From contig JADDOH010004274.1 in assembly GCA_016648135.1 (NCBI GenBank), positions 96,659 through 160,658 of the forward strand: a stretch of 64,000 nucleotides of DNA, in the 5' to 3' direction. This DNA comes from Agrypnia vestita. Its lineage: Eukaryota; Arthropoda; Insecta; Trichoptera; Phryganeidae. The position numbers and the translations under genes were made by a program. Below the pieces are notes generated by a model. It worked only from the letters and a program-made list of their open reading frames with translations. It ran no database searches and was not told where the DNA came from. This document shows, piece after piece, positions 34,200 to 46,379 of this stretch (position 1 is its first letter; every line of letters begins with the position of its first letter).

Positions 34200-34585
34200 T
34201 TATACAAATAAATCAAATAATCATTTATTTTTAATTTACATGAATTGTATGACTCCCTTGTAAAAGCAATCGCCATGCATAATTATTGTTGAAAGCCGCC
34301 GCTAATCGAACCAGCACTTATCACGCCAAGTATTCCGGGCGGACAGACAAAAAGGAAAGATGACGGAAAAGCCACATACCGCAGAGGAATACCAGAGCAA
34401 TTCCTGCCGTGGAAATTTAATTTTCCACTGTCCCATTTCTCTATTGAATGGGACAATGCCTTATGTTACGGGGGGATAGGAAAAACTGGGACACGGCAGC
34501 TGACGATAGGTCAAATAATATAAGCCCGAGACACACTTTATTTTGTGGACGAGGACAAATATAATTAAATGTCAACAGGGCCGTT
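34200..34585. other. GC-richer unique block
   Basis: The part at 34250-34560 is complex and GC-richer (aaagccgccgctaatcg, ctgccgtggaaattta), bounded by MITE copies on both sides. It includes an inverted gtggaaatttaattttccac (near 34411). Candidate regulatory DNA. Confidence 0.35.
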
Positions 34586-34589
34586 GCGG

Positions 34590-34800
34590 AGATACGTACG
34601 TGACTGTTTTAAAAAATCTCTACCTTAGGTCGTTAAAGACGTAAAAGCGAAACTAGCGCCAAAAAGCCTTCTGCGGCGAAAAAAAGATTTTTTAGTTTAG
34701 TTTTAATTAATTATAAAACATCATTACAAATAATTTTTTGCAAGATATTATTCTCAATGGGTCAGAAAACTTATTCCAGCAAGAACTATTTAAGTAGAAA
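34590..34800. other. AT-rich intergenic DNA
   Basis: Nothing recognisable. Confidence 0.5.
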
Positions 34801-34807
34801 ATAAAAA

Positions 34808-35415
34808 AGTAACCCATAAAAACCAAGTTTTAACAATACTCCCTTCCTCATTTTCGGGTTTCGTGTCTACCACATGCGTCGGAATCACCATTAAAAATTT
34901 GAAATATCCAAAATTATACTATAATTATTTATTTTAACAACAATTAAAGACGAATTAAAACATATAACATAACACTAAACTAACAGTAATTTAATATATT
35001 TCTAAAACGTCAGATGTTTTGAGCTTTGATAAGACACTTCATGCTTTGAAGATTAAATTCTAAAAACATTTGTCCGACAATTTAGATTTTTGATATTCGT
35101 AGTGAAATACCTATTGTGCATGCCGACGGAGTAATTCAAATTTATAAAATATTCCGCGACGTAAAATATTCCGTAATCAAACTTTTCTAATGATTTCAAT
35201 TTGAAAAAACCAATAAAATTTCTAAAAATCCGAAATTATACTATAATTATATTTTTTTAACGAAAATTTGATAGATCTTCTTGATCGTTGCCACGAGTCT
35301 GCTTGCAAAGTTTCAGCTCGATTGGATTATGAGAAAAAGGTTAAAAATCGATCCAAAGTTTTTGCGTCAAGCAAGCAAGCAGACGCTACGAGGTTAAAGA
35401 AAGGAGGTAAAAATA
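34808..35415 (-). mobile_element. MITE family M1, copy 3 (split)
   Basis: The left end (taacccataaaaaccaag, tactcccttcctc, tgcgtcgg) and the right core (tttcagctcgattggat, atcgatccaaag, aggttaaagaaaggaggta) belong to one minus-oriented element. They are separated by about 300 bp (about 34925-35205). The stretch aaattatactataattat occurs on both sides, so the copy may be a partial duplication rather than a simple insertion. Confidence 0.65.
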
Positions 35416-35419
35416 GCAA

Positions 35420-37335
35420 CCAGATAAGGAAAAATTGTATACAGATAGATACTGATAATGTATAATTGAGTTATTTGTAATAGTCTTTATATTACACTGA
35501 ATAATATTTGCAATTAATTTATTATTGAGACATTTTTTATTATTAATGCATTATTTATTTATATTGTGTTATTACGCTAAAAATGTATTTATTGATTTCC
35601 TTTATTTATTTATCATTTTCTGAATATTATTTTCAATTCATTTTATCATTAAAGTATTATTTATTTTTTATTAATCATTAAAAGTGTATAAAGTATTGTG
35701 TAAGAATTTGTTAACCTGAGACTCATTTCTAAAATTGTATTTATTGATTTGCATTATTTTGAATATTATTTACAATTTATTTTATCATGATATTACTATT
35801 TATTATTTATTCATTACTTATTATTCATTTATCTCAAAAAGTGTGTTGTGCAATTATATCATATTCAAAATGTTCACAAACTTTTCATACTTTGTACTCA
35901 AATGTCACTCTAGGACCATCTATTAGGGTCATTATTAACCCGTTGACGGTCTGATCGTTAAAAAATAAAAATAATATATTGTAATGAAGGTAAGCATCAT
36001 CCGGTTTAAAAATCTATTCAGAAAATATTTTTTAAGAGCTTTTATGAGATAACTCGTCAGAATGGATATGAGCATATGTTTCAATTCATACAATATTATA
36101 CAGTGTATAACATAGCACCCAATTTTTTATGTATGCCAAAGACGTATAATATGAACCAATTTTTATTTACATATGTATAAATTAAAATATTTGATTCGCG
36201 ATATTGTGATCCTAAAAAAATATAGTGCAGAAAATACATGCACTGTCTATTAAAATACTAAGAATGATGCTTATTTTAAATTGTATTGATGCTTTCTCTG
36301 GAATCTTACATAAACCCTATATTTAACTAAATTCGCATACTATTATATAAGATTAATTAACTAATCATCTGAATGTACATATCTAAACTCTTTAACAAGC
36401 AAAATATCTATGTCTATTAATGCTATCTTATTGCATAGATTAAAAGCAATGTATATTGAAAACAATAATTATAAACATCGATTGCTACATAAACATGATA
36501 ATAGATTTACGACATACAAATGAATGCTTAATGAGCAGTTATTTCTATGTCGTTTATTTATACCGTAGGTAACTAATAAATATGGTCATTTAAATATATA
36601 TCTCATAACTTTTATAAAGATAAATGAAGAAAATCTTTTATAAAAAAAATATTAAGAAAAGCCTTAAAGAAAAATTAATGGAATTACTTATCAATAAGAA
36701 TGATTTATTCTGATTAATTATTTCATCTTTTTCCTTTTTTTGTATTTTTAATCGTATTTTATCTTGTTTATAGAAAATCTACAGACAAACCAATTTTTTT
36801 TTGTAAAAAAAATACGATATAAATGGATAATTGTTTAAATTTTATGAATTATTTTAATTCGAAAAAATCTTTTCTTTTTTTTCTTTTTAAAATCGCATTT
36901 TAATTATATAAGCGTATTTTTTTACTTTAAAGTAGTTATAACGAGTGCTGCGTATATCTGTGTGTAAAGGGCTAATGTTTGAAGAAATATATGAATAAAT
37001 AAATTATATAATATCAATTTATCTTCCTAATGCGCGCACATAAAACAATTGTGAATATTTAACAAAAAAAAAAGAAATATAAATATTCTGGCATAAATGA
37101 CGCATATCGTTTTTTTCCGAAAAATTGTATTAATATTGAGACTGCGGTAAGTGAATCCATCACTCAGGATCGGCATCCATCTCCCTACCCCTAAATTATC
37201 GTAGTTGATCTTGTTAAAAAAAGTTTTACGATGATAAAGTACATAAAAGGAACACGTATACGTTTTACCTATGGGTAACGAGCATCGTTAACCTACGACA
37301 TTTACCGAACAAAATGTTCCCATTTTACGCATATA
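35420..37335. other. Very AT-rich intergenic DNA
   Basis: No gene or repeat family is recognised. Low complexity throughout. Confidence 0.5.
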
Positions 37336-37339
37336 CGCA

Positions 37340-37920
37340 AATGGACCATCCCTTAGACCCTGTTACCTCCAGAAAGTACGATTATGACCTCGCGCAAAAA
37401 TATTCAAAAACCCACCCGGGCGAACCGCCCCGCAGAAGCATAAAATAAATATTTAGTTACCACATAAATCTGTCATTATTTTAAAAGCTCTCGGCTGTGG
37501 AGAAAGGAGAGAGCTTAATATTGCTTAGCCCGTAGGCTGCATGCCGCCTGACATGTTATTTTTGAAGAATGCCGGTTTCGCGGGAGCACCGTGCGGCTCC
37601 ATTACGCCGGATAATAAAATTCGGTTAACGTTTGGAATCGTTTCAAACTATAAACCTCCCGGCAGTTGACTAATGGACCAACATAACAATTTTCCATTTG
37701 CATCCCATTAAGATAGCGGATCTCTGGCACGAGCGGGAGGCGCACTCGTAATAATTTTATTCGCTTAAAGAGACCGCTCCGTACACCGCGATATTTGTTA
37801 AATGAATGTTTTCAAAATACGGGCGATATATTTCATTAAATTTTTAAGAAAAAGCTGCGCAAGACACTTGAGCCTTTCCCGGGCCGTGAAAATATACATT
37901 CTAGTCAGTAAGTATTTTTG
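37340..37920. promoter_or_regulatory. GC-richer block with POU octamer
   Basis: A complex block with no repeat partner in the window. It contains a perfect octamer ATTTGCAT at 37696-37703 next to a Sox-type AACAAT (37685-37690). There are also GC clusters (cacccgggcgaaccgcc, tttcgcgggagcaccg, gcacgagcgggagg) and no frame over 60 codons. This is the pattern of a conserved developmental enhancer, but conservation cannot be tested here. Confidence 0.4.
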
Positions 37921-37954
37921 ATTAAAGGTACCATAGGAAGCGTGATCTTATTTT

Positions 37955-38421
37955 TCTACACTAATATTATAAAGAGGAAAGATTTGATTGTGTGTTTGAA
38001 TTGAATAGGCTCCGAAACTACTGGACCGATTTGAAAAATTCTTTCATTTTCAGAATCCTACATTATCTTTGATGAACATAGGCTAGAGAATATTTTCAAA
38101 AATGTTAGGTATCCGTATGAAAATTTCGATAATGTAACCCAACGTGTGAATAAATTACGAAAAAAAAACTTATTTTGCGTAGGCTGCGGAAATTATTGCC
38201 AATAGAGCAAAGTAATGTACTACAGTTTTATAGAGGACATTAATGTCTACAAAAAAATCTGCAATACCATATATCTAAGTATTACAGTTATGTTACAATA
38301 ACTTATGTTAACATTAGATGGAAACATTGTTTTTTAGAGAACAGCGAACCCTTTGTTTTCCCTCACAAATTTATTTTTTACTTAATCCTTAACCCGTGCA
38401 ACGCCGGGTACGACCAGCTAG
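37955..38421 (+). mobile_element. Complete non-autonomous Helitron
   Basis: Starts TCTACACTAATATTATAAAG and ends with a hairpin, acccg-tgcaacgc-cgggt (38392-38409), then tacgaccagCTAG and T. 467 bp with no coding capacity. Both termini fit Helitron rules and the insertion is before T. The 5' portion is shared with the 10.9 kb remnant. Confidence 0.9.
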
Positions 38422-38424
38422 TTT

Positions 38425-38670
38425 TAAATACATACATCTAGTGGCATTCTTTGGTGTTTTCAAAGGTGGGCGCATACGATGACTCGACAGGAGTGAAAAA
38501 AAAAGTTTTTCCGAGGCATTAGTATTTTTTAATTTTATATTTATAGTAGTAATTCTGTTTTAAAATGTATTATAAATTTAACAATTTATTTCATTTAACC
38601 TCAACATTTTCTTCTACATACATATAATTGCTGTACTTTTATGTAACAAACATAAAAGTACAGTAATAAA
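38425..38670. other. AT-rich, small hairpin
   Basis: A 14-bp perfect stem ctgtacttttatgt (38631-38644 with 38650-38663) lies just before the SINE. Nothing else recognisable. Confidence 0.6.
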
Positions 38671-38673
38671 AAT

Positions 38674-38880
38674 GAGTAGCTTGTTGGTGTGGTGATCATG
38701 ACGCTCGCTTAGTGATCTGGTGATCACTAAGCGAGTAAGCGAGTGTCGAAGCCAGCAACTTAGTCCTATTTTCATAGCACAAGCTTTTGGCTTAGTTTGA
38801 GAATAGTAAATAACTATAAAAGGGAATTAAAAGTAAGAATATTGATGAGTATTCCGTGTTCGCATCTCTTTTAAAAAAAT
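38674..38880 (+). mobile_element. SINE-1 copy with palindromic insert
   Basis: Starts gagtagcttgttggtgtgg, has the body agtcctattttcatagcac, and ends gtattccgtgttcgcatctc followed by A-rich DNA. Between the boxes, ctcgcttagtgatc (38704-38717) is followed after 4 bases by its exact complement (38722-38735), which destroys the normal spacing and most of the B-box region. Confidence 0.8.
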
Positions 38881-38979
38881 AAATTATTTGTAAATTTTTT
38901 TGTAGAAAATATAAAAATGTTGTTGAAAAAAATATTTTTATGGTAATAATTATAAAGATAATAGAGACAGCACGTGGAC

Positions 38980-39165
38980 AGAGCGAATTTAACAAGAATG
39001 GTAAGAATAGCGAAGAACGAGATACCTGCAGGCTGCAATGGAGACCACCAAAACGATAGAGGAACAGCTGATCATCCATATCCTAGGAGCCGGAGCCGAG
39101 AATCTATAGGACACAGTCCTAACACAAGCGGAAGAAGAAGAAGAAGAAGAAGAAAATTTATAAAG
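38980..39165 (+). repeat. (GAA)n microsatellite, possible LINE end
   Basis: A run of about nine GAA units (39128-39153) follows a GC-richer stretch (39000-39110) holding CRLQWRPPKR-like text. This could be the eroded tail of an RTE-type LINE with a microsatellite end. The 70-aa frame has an Arg-rich end simply because of the repeat. Confidence 0.4.
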
Positions 39166-39179
39166 ATTGTATTTTACAG

Positions 39180-42015
39180 TCTATAAATAATGTTTTTTAC
39201 GATGTGCCATGTTTACACAAACAAATTATTAATTTTATTAAGTTTAAAATATTCGACTTTGTGTGATGCATGCTATTGTTACATGATTGTGTAATAGTTC
39301 GTTTGTAAGCTAAAAAGTTTGTATGCATGCACTGTATTGTATCAATAAACATGAAATTAAGTAAATAAAATAAATTTCACTAAAACAATTTTTGTACTAC
39401 TTGCACGTTGAGTTATTTTGTCAGTGTTAGAGTTTATAGAGGTGCTCTTGAAACTGGAAAAGTGACAAAATAATTAAACATTTCAGTACAAAGTTTTTTT
39501 TAGTGAATATTAAAAAATCATGTTGCAACACTACTGAGTTACTGCCATGTTAATTAACAATTTTTATAGTTTTACTTATAAATATTTATAAATTTAATTT
39601 TGAAGAAAACATCCTTTAAAATTCATTATCTTCTGTTTTTTTATATTTTAATCAAAAATAAAAAATAAATCCGTTTCAAATAATTTTCCCTAGAAAGGAA
39701 TAAATCATTCTAGGAATTTCAAGGAGTTAGCGATGATCTGGTTAAAAAAGATCTAAAGAATTTAATTCCAATCTTGATTCCTAAAATTTTATAACTTTTA
39801 AGACTATTAAATCTTGAACAGATGACTCCAGAGGAAATAATGCGAATACTGGAATTTTATTTTGTGAGTTGTTTGAAATGCCTTTTAAGATATATTTGTA
39901 AAATATGATGCGCTAGACATCACAAACTATAAATATGGTCGCAAAACATATTTTCCTGTTTCGCTAGCGTGCTACATATTCTTCAAAACAATAATAGATT
40001 TCTATAATATCCGAAAAAAAATAGGTGAATCATTTACAATTATACAATTATATTTTGTTACCACTACATTAAAATCTTGAAGTGGCCAAAAGGTATATTC
40101 TGTAAAGAGAATGATTGAAATTGTTTTAAGTATTGAAGAACTGTGCTATCAATCTTCATCTTTCAACTTTACATAATTTTATAAATTATGTCTTTAATAT
40201 GCTATGGTCATTGAAGTGACTTTTTTCTAAACAAATTTATTCATCGATTAGAAAAGACATACAAATAACCAAATCAAACGAAAAAAATATGTAATCTCTT
40301 ACCAGGATTCAAAACTCCATTACTCAATTATGCTACAACATTCCAGTAAATTGACTACCTAGTCTTTAACATTATATGTTGTCTTTTTGTACTTTTATAA
40401 TGCGACAGTCACAAATTATTTTGTGTATCAACCCTTAGAGGACGCTTTTTGAGATTTTTTAAAAAGTTATTTAATTTTTTTATGATAAGTACAGAAAAGT
40501 ATCGTGTTTACCTTGTTATAGAAAAAAAAACATTGAAAGTACTCGCATTTATATAGATCGTCCGATAGAGTGTTTCATCGACATAACATCCCTTATATGT
40601 TATTTTTATCCAGCCATAATGTATACTCATAAAGAGGACCTATAAATATTAATTAGGTCTCATTTAAAAGATAAAATAATACAGATCAATATGACGTTAA
40701 GTATTTTACCAAAATTAATAAAAAGAGATCAAACATAATTGGTACAAAAAAGAATTACGAAAAAAAACATGTTTTTTTTAGTTTATAAGCAATAAAAAAA
40801 ATAATGTGGTTGACGTATTTTTTTATGTTTTAAATAGTACAAGATATTTTTTAAAAACAAACGTCAAAAAAATTACATGTAGAAGGTGTTTTATCCATAA
40901 AAATTAATATATTTTATGTATTAGTGTATATTTTATTTAATCACTCACATATCCTCCCTTTCTGAAAAAGAGAAAGAGCCGAAGGGTATAAGGTTTGAAA
41001 ATAGAACTCATCAACACTTTTTACAGAAAAACTGAGAGAAGACATTAACCTCGCAACGAGATAGAAAGAGATAATGTCATAGAACCTCGATATCTGTGAT
41101 AGTATCAGTAGATTATTTTTCATATATATTATTATCATTATTTTTTATTTCTTTACTGCTGTTTTTGAACGAAGATTTTTGAATCATCGCATTCACTTTG
41201 GTGCTATTTTCACCAGGTTGGTACTTTACTAAAATGTTGCAATTACTGCACAGCCCTATAACTCGTCAAATACTTCTATGTATTCTGAAAATTTATTTGG
41301 AACTCCATAAACATTTTAGTTGCAATGTTTCAACTTTCAGATATTTTAAATTTATTGTATTAAGTCTTAACCGGCGCGTTTTCTAATTGATCTTCCATTT
41401 AAAACATTTCAAGAAGAGTTTTTGTGTGATTTTATGTTGCTTATGTGTGATTGTGTGTTTTTGGGTTCAAAAAGACAATGTGGCTATTATCGGTGTGATG
41501 CAATAGTTATATTTCTGGCTGCAGAAGTAAATCTCGCATAAATAACTAAAATAAATCTAAATAAATAAATATATAAATATATTATATTTTTAAATAATAA
41601 ATAATGTAAACAGTTTATGTTTAAGAGTAGAATTCAGTGCTCTGATTTAAAAAAAAAAAAAATATATTACGAAAAAATGGTCGCGAGTATTCAATAAATT
41701 ATTAAATTTTTAAATGTCCAATTTTTTACATTTGACAACAATGAAACGTAGCGAATATGGTAAATTATATTCTAAGTTTTTTAAGAAAAGTTTGTTTTGT
41801 TGACGAATCGAGTGCTTGACGAGACTTCAGTGAATTGAGTAAAAAAAAAATGAGTTCAGAAATGTTAAAAATTTATTACTCATTCTTAGAAAGTGTTTTA
41901 CAACTTTGATATTACGTTTACTTGATTCGCTTTTTGAAAAAATGTGAGCGTGCGTTATATACTCAAGCTATCTCTTTCTCGCAGCGAGACCTGTCTTCTG
42001 CGTCGTGTCCTAAGG
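39180..42015. other. Very AT-rich intergenic DNA
   Basis: No gene or repeat family is recognised in this 2.8-kb stretch. Short frames (65 and 62 aa at about 41 kb) have no recognisable product. Confidence 0.5.
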
Positions 42016-42027
42016 TATATTACTTTG

Positions 42028-42244
42028 TAGGTATCTCTATCTGTCTGTCTGTCTGTCTGTCCGTCCGTATCTTCGTGTAACGTCCATAATTTCTTCGAAT
42101 TCACGGCTTAAAAAACCAAATATAACGGCCAGATACGGAGCTTGAACCTCTACGCATGTTGCTACGGCCGCCTCTTCGTGGACCGCCAAAAGAATACTAT
42201 AAATATATACAATGATCCATCATTTTTGACGGGTTACAGCTAGT
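42028..42244 (-). mobile_element. Composite repeat H, copy 2
   Basis: From left: (TCTG)n (about 42038-42060), ttcttcgaattcacggc, a degraded B-box-like agcttgaacct (42139), and the right end catttttgacgggttacagctag. The family description is given under copy 1 (33.4 kb). Confidence 0.65.
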
Positions 42245-42249
42245 AAAGA

Positions 42250-44045
42250 AATAAAATCAGCCATTGTCACAGAATTGTTGCAATCATAATAAGGTACATA
42301 ATAATAGGTTTATAATATAATTTTTTGACGATGCACAAACTGGGAAATTACGCGTGATACAAAAACTCGCTATTAATAAATAATAAAAACCCATGAAAAA
42401 ACACCGAACATAATAATTGCAGGATTTTGAAATTGAAAATTCATAAATAGAAAACTATTTGTTTTTTTTTCATTAAATTTATTCCCTTAAACCCAAACTA
42501 ATTTTAATGAAAACATTTTTGGTGAATGTTCATTGCTGATCGTCAGAGTTGTTATAATTCCAGAAATCATTATCCGTTACGGATGGATGAACGGACAGAC
42601 GAACGCACATTCTAAAGGAGAATTGATGATAGTAATTTTACACAGATTGTGTACTAAATTTTTAATACTTATTTTTCACAAACAAAATTTTCACGCTCGT
42701 GTTGAAAAATATATATTTGATTGCTGTCACTTTTGTTTTCAAGATGCAATTTACTGTTGTTTAGTGTAAGAAAACGAGAATTATATAACCTTAATTATAA
42801 CAGTACAGTATTCTGACAAGATATTAAGCGTTAGAGTCCAGTATTTCTGAATAAAAATGTATTTTTTCATTTGTAATAATAAATTTGTATGTCTTTCATT
42901 AAATTAGGTTTAAATTTTTCCTTTCTTTTAAGTACTTTAAAATAGAAGGGTAAATTTAAATTGATTTCTAAAAGGGTAGAATTAATTTGAAGCGATGTTT
43001 TATTCGGGCAAATACTGTAATTGTTTTTCTGAAATTGTTCGCATTTTCGCTTATAAATATCAGGTAAATATTTAATTTTGATTCTTGCATAGTAATTCAA
43101 GTTGGGCACAGTTTAAATGAATATTCGGACTTACAATTTGAAGTTCATTTAAATATTTTCACAATTTTCACGAATAAAATGTTTCGTAAAGGTTTGGAAA
43201 CTTATGTGATATTATATTTATTCGATTTATTTATACATTTTATAGAACGACTTTACGAAACAAAAACAAAACGAAATAGAACAACATATAGTACTGTAAA
43301 CAAGAATAACTATATTCACTCTCAAATTAGATTGATCTAGAATTATGGGGGTGGCCATCGATATTTATGTAAAATTTACTTTTTTACTTTTTTTGCTTGA
43401 AATTGATATTTATAAATATCTGAAATTTTGTAGAAAATTGAAATGTATTTTCCCGGTAATTAATTACCTTAGATAGCGTCAGCATAGATTATTTCACGTT
43501 TTGTCTATCGGAAGTGCCACCGCTATGTCCTATGCCAAATAAATTTAATTGAATTGAAAAAATATCATAATAAAATAATTTCATTGCGAATGTATTTGAT
43601 TGATTTAAATATAGGTTATGAATATCAAATGCTACATGAAAGGTTTATAAACTGCGGTTATAGAAAACGATAAACCATAGAATTTAACTAAAACTACTCG
43701 AATCGAATTTAATTTTTTTAATTTTAATATAATATTTTAGAAATAAATGTATTATTTACTATCACATTTATTGTGAAAATTATATACTGGGCAAGTAACA
43801 CATTCTTAATTCGTCTTGTATTGTCTTAATTCTTGTTTATGCTATTTATATTCGGGTATGTTAGGTTTTTTTCCAGGAAAAAATTCTGGCAATTTCTCAC
43901 TTAGGCTAAGCCTGTTCTAGATCGCTTCACATTTTTATATATTTTTCACGTTTGTATATACTAACTACCTTTATTTATTAATTATAGTGTGTGAAAAAAA
44001 AATTCCTCTTTATTTAATAGAGATTTCATCATTATTTAGTTTATC
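42250..44045. other. AT-rich intergenic DNA
   Basis: No gene is recognised. The text at 43480-43560 (gcgtcagcatag ... gtcctatgccaaataaa) resembles a LINE 3' untranslated end but is too short to assign. Confidence 0.45.
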
Positions 44046-44053
44046 CACCATCA

Positions 44054-44231
44054 TAGCTTGTTGGTCTTGTGGTTAGGACTCTCGGCTCGTGATCCAAAGG
44101 TCGCAGGTTCAAATTTCACTCCAGACAAGCAAGTTAGTCCTATTTTCATAGCACAAGCGTTTAGTTTAATTTGAAAATAGTAAGAATATTGATGTGACAC
44201 GAATTCTGTGTTCGCATCTCTATTTTTTTTT
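44054..44231 (+). mobile_element. SINE-1 copy (best preserved)
   Basis: The cleanest copy: tagcttgttggtcttgtgg (A-box region), gcaggttcaaatttc (B box, about 44103), gtcctattttcatagcac, gaaaatagtaagaatattg, tgttcgcatctc, then a T-rich and A-rich tail. About 178 bp, which sets the family length. Confidence 0.85.
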
Positions 44232-44234
44232 AAA

Positions 44235-44755
44235 TAAAAAATAAAATCAAAAAAATATATAAAATTGCATTATTTTTTAATTCTTACATATTTGTTGAGT
44301 TCTAGTTGAGTTTAATATTCTCAAAATTCTGTCACGATTTAAAAACTGTGGATTGTAAACCTTGCCATTTGGAATCCATAAAAAAAAATTATACAATTGC
44401 ATGACGAAGTACTTCATTTACCGTTCGATTTATGAGGTGACTACTTCATATTGAAATTATCTTCTCTCCGATGCTTTAAATACTATTATTGAATACATCG
44501 ATATGATTGCACAGTTCTTTTGAAAATTGCATACTACGCATTATAGTGTGCCTATTCATTACATCCTTTCTGCAGTTTAGAGCATGGAATAATGCATGAT
44601 TTCAATTACGAAAAATTATATAGATCAACCGCTGAGAGCTTTGATCGAGTCTTTTTCTTATATACCTACGAAGCCAATATTAGTGCTGTTGATAGAGATA
44701 TATATTTTTGCATGAATCATATAAAATTTCTTGACGGTGTAAAGAAAAAGAAAGT
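44235..44755. other. AT-rich intergenic DNA
   Basis: No gene is recognised. Confidence 0.5.
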
Positions 44756-44759
44756 GTAT

Positions 44760-45050
44760 CTTCGTATTGATGATGAGATTCTCTACCACCTTTAATATAT
44801 TTTCTCCAAGGCGAGGGAGAAAATATGTTAAAGGTATATAAATATGTTAAATAATTTTTTTGCATGTGTCCTTTGGTAAATATTTGTGAAACTTCTTTTC
44901 CACACTCGGACACGGTGGCATCTTTGATGTGTTCTGTCCATCGAGTTGAAGATCGATCTTTTGCTCTCTGGCCTTCCATCTTCCCAATCACTCACTACCA
45001 GTTCCTCCAGAGAACTATCATCATCTTTCACCTCTGCGGGCGACATGACC
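44760..45050 (-). mobile_element. RTE-like LINE C-terminal fragment
   Basis: The minus strand reads EELVVSDWEDGRPESKRS and, in the next frame, RSSTRWTEHIKDATVSECG. This is like the LINE end in which GRP-type text precedes RWTDDIxKVA. An RT box of the same strand lies about 1 kb upstream (45.9-46.1 kb), so both may come from one element. Confidence 0.6.
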
Positions 45051-45059
45051 GAAATATTA

Positions 45060-45405
45060 AAGGATAAAGAAAAAGTGTCTTAGAGAGATTTTAGAGATTC
45101 TATTATCCTATTCAATACTAACTATCTATAGAAGCAACAAAATTGAGGCATCCAATTTTGGCGTACAATTTTCTGTTCAAGCCATTCCGAGTATATATCT
45201 ACTTACTTTTTATTTAAATATTTTTTTCCATCGAGGCGTATGAAAAAAACAAGACGCATTTTTGTGGTTAACATATTTTTCTGAATTGTATCCAGCTTTG
45301 ACATTGCACTACCGATTCTTAGCCACTCCTACCAGTTTTTCTCTTAATTTCAGCCTTAAAGCCGCCGTTACACAGGACTCGAAATAAATTTAGGTAATTA
45401 AGATA
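45060..45405. other. Intergenic, no gene recognised
   Basis: Nothing recognisable. Confidence 0.45.
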
Positions 45406-45409
45406 AATC

Positions 45410-45555
45410 ATAAGAGTCTCACAGAGACGAAGCTATTTATATAAGAGAAACGTGTATGAAAGTCTTTTATACGATGGCCCAGGGCACACAACCTGTATGA
45501 GCTGACTTAAATGATCACTCCATATAATTCAACGTTCACCACTTTTATTGTAACA
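45410..45555 (-). repeat. Repeat B, copy 5
   Basis: The minus strand reads gtgaacgttgaattata, gagtgatcatttaagtc, tcatacaggtt, agactttcatacacg, then tagcttcgtctctgtgag. With 19.9 kb, the fullest copy. Confidence 0.7.
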
Positions 45556-45889
45556 TCCACACACTATCTATTTTTTTAAAGTTCTGTATATATATTCAAA
45601 TTCTAGGAACCTTCTATATGTTTGATTGGTCTGTGCTAGAGACATCTGTAGTTTTTCTCATAAACTAGTTAGCGTAAAAATATTTTGCCCCTGGTAATGA
45701 TTCATATAAAATGATACAGTATAAAATACTTCCATATTTCTCATGTATAAATAGTTTTGCCTATATAATCTTCCTTCTATAATCTATATTAAACAATTAA
45801 CTATTCCTCTGGTGACAAAATCCAATAACTATGTTCCTAGAACATTTCATATAAAAATATTGTTATATTAATGTATTTGCAATCAACAA

Positions 45890-46115
45890 AACGCGCTGTT
45901 CATAATTATTCTTGGGTGTAGTTCCATTCCATCGACTATCACTTTGATTTAGTTATATTTATCGAAGACTCATATTTTCTTTAACTCAATAGAAAAGTTT
46001 AGCCAATTCTTCTTCCGATCTGGTTATGAGGCTTGTGTCATCAGCATATCTAAGATTGGGAAGATTGTCGTACACCACCGTCAAATTCTTGTATATGATG
46101 GCAACATATTCTAAA
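45890..46115 (-). mobile_element. LINE RT fragment with YADD box
   Basis: The minus strand reads LTVVYDNLPNLRYADDTSLI then TRSEEELA. The catalytic YADD is at 46034-46048 together with its Thr. It is followed by VKENMSLRINI and MELHPRII with frameshifts. Both catalytic Asp residues are kept, but flanking frames are broken and no fingers domain is found upstream. Confidence 0.85.
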
Positions 46116-46119
46116 AAAT

Positions 46120-46375
46120 TTTCTGGATATTTCAGAAATAAAATAATTTAAAAGATTATTTGAAAGCTCGCATTAAGAATATAATTAGGATAACTTCGCA
46201 AATTGTTGGAAAAATATTTATAAAGCCCAAATTTCCTGGAGGAAAAGTCAAGTTTTATCTCGGACAGAAATTAAAAAGACGACATTCCACGCCCAAGTCG
46301 CAGAGCGAAGTACATAGCTCTCTTCATTTCAAACTTTTATAAGTACAATTAATTAAATGACATAATTAAAAAAGT
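46120..46375. other. AT-rich intergenic DNA
   Basis: Nothing recognisable. Confidence 0.45.
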
Positions 46376-46379
46376 TTAC

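Noticed and set aside
35420..37335. TAATTA and TTTATT motif clusters as homeodomain sites
   Set aside because: Expected by chance at this AT content.
44592..44795. 67-aa plus-strand frame
   Set aside because: Coding-like at first glance, but it has no recognised motif and partly overlaps the eroded LINE end on the other strand.
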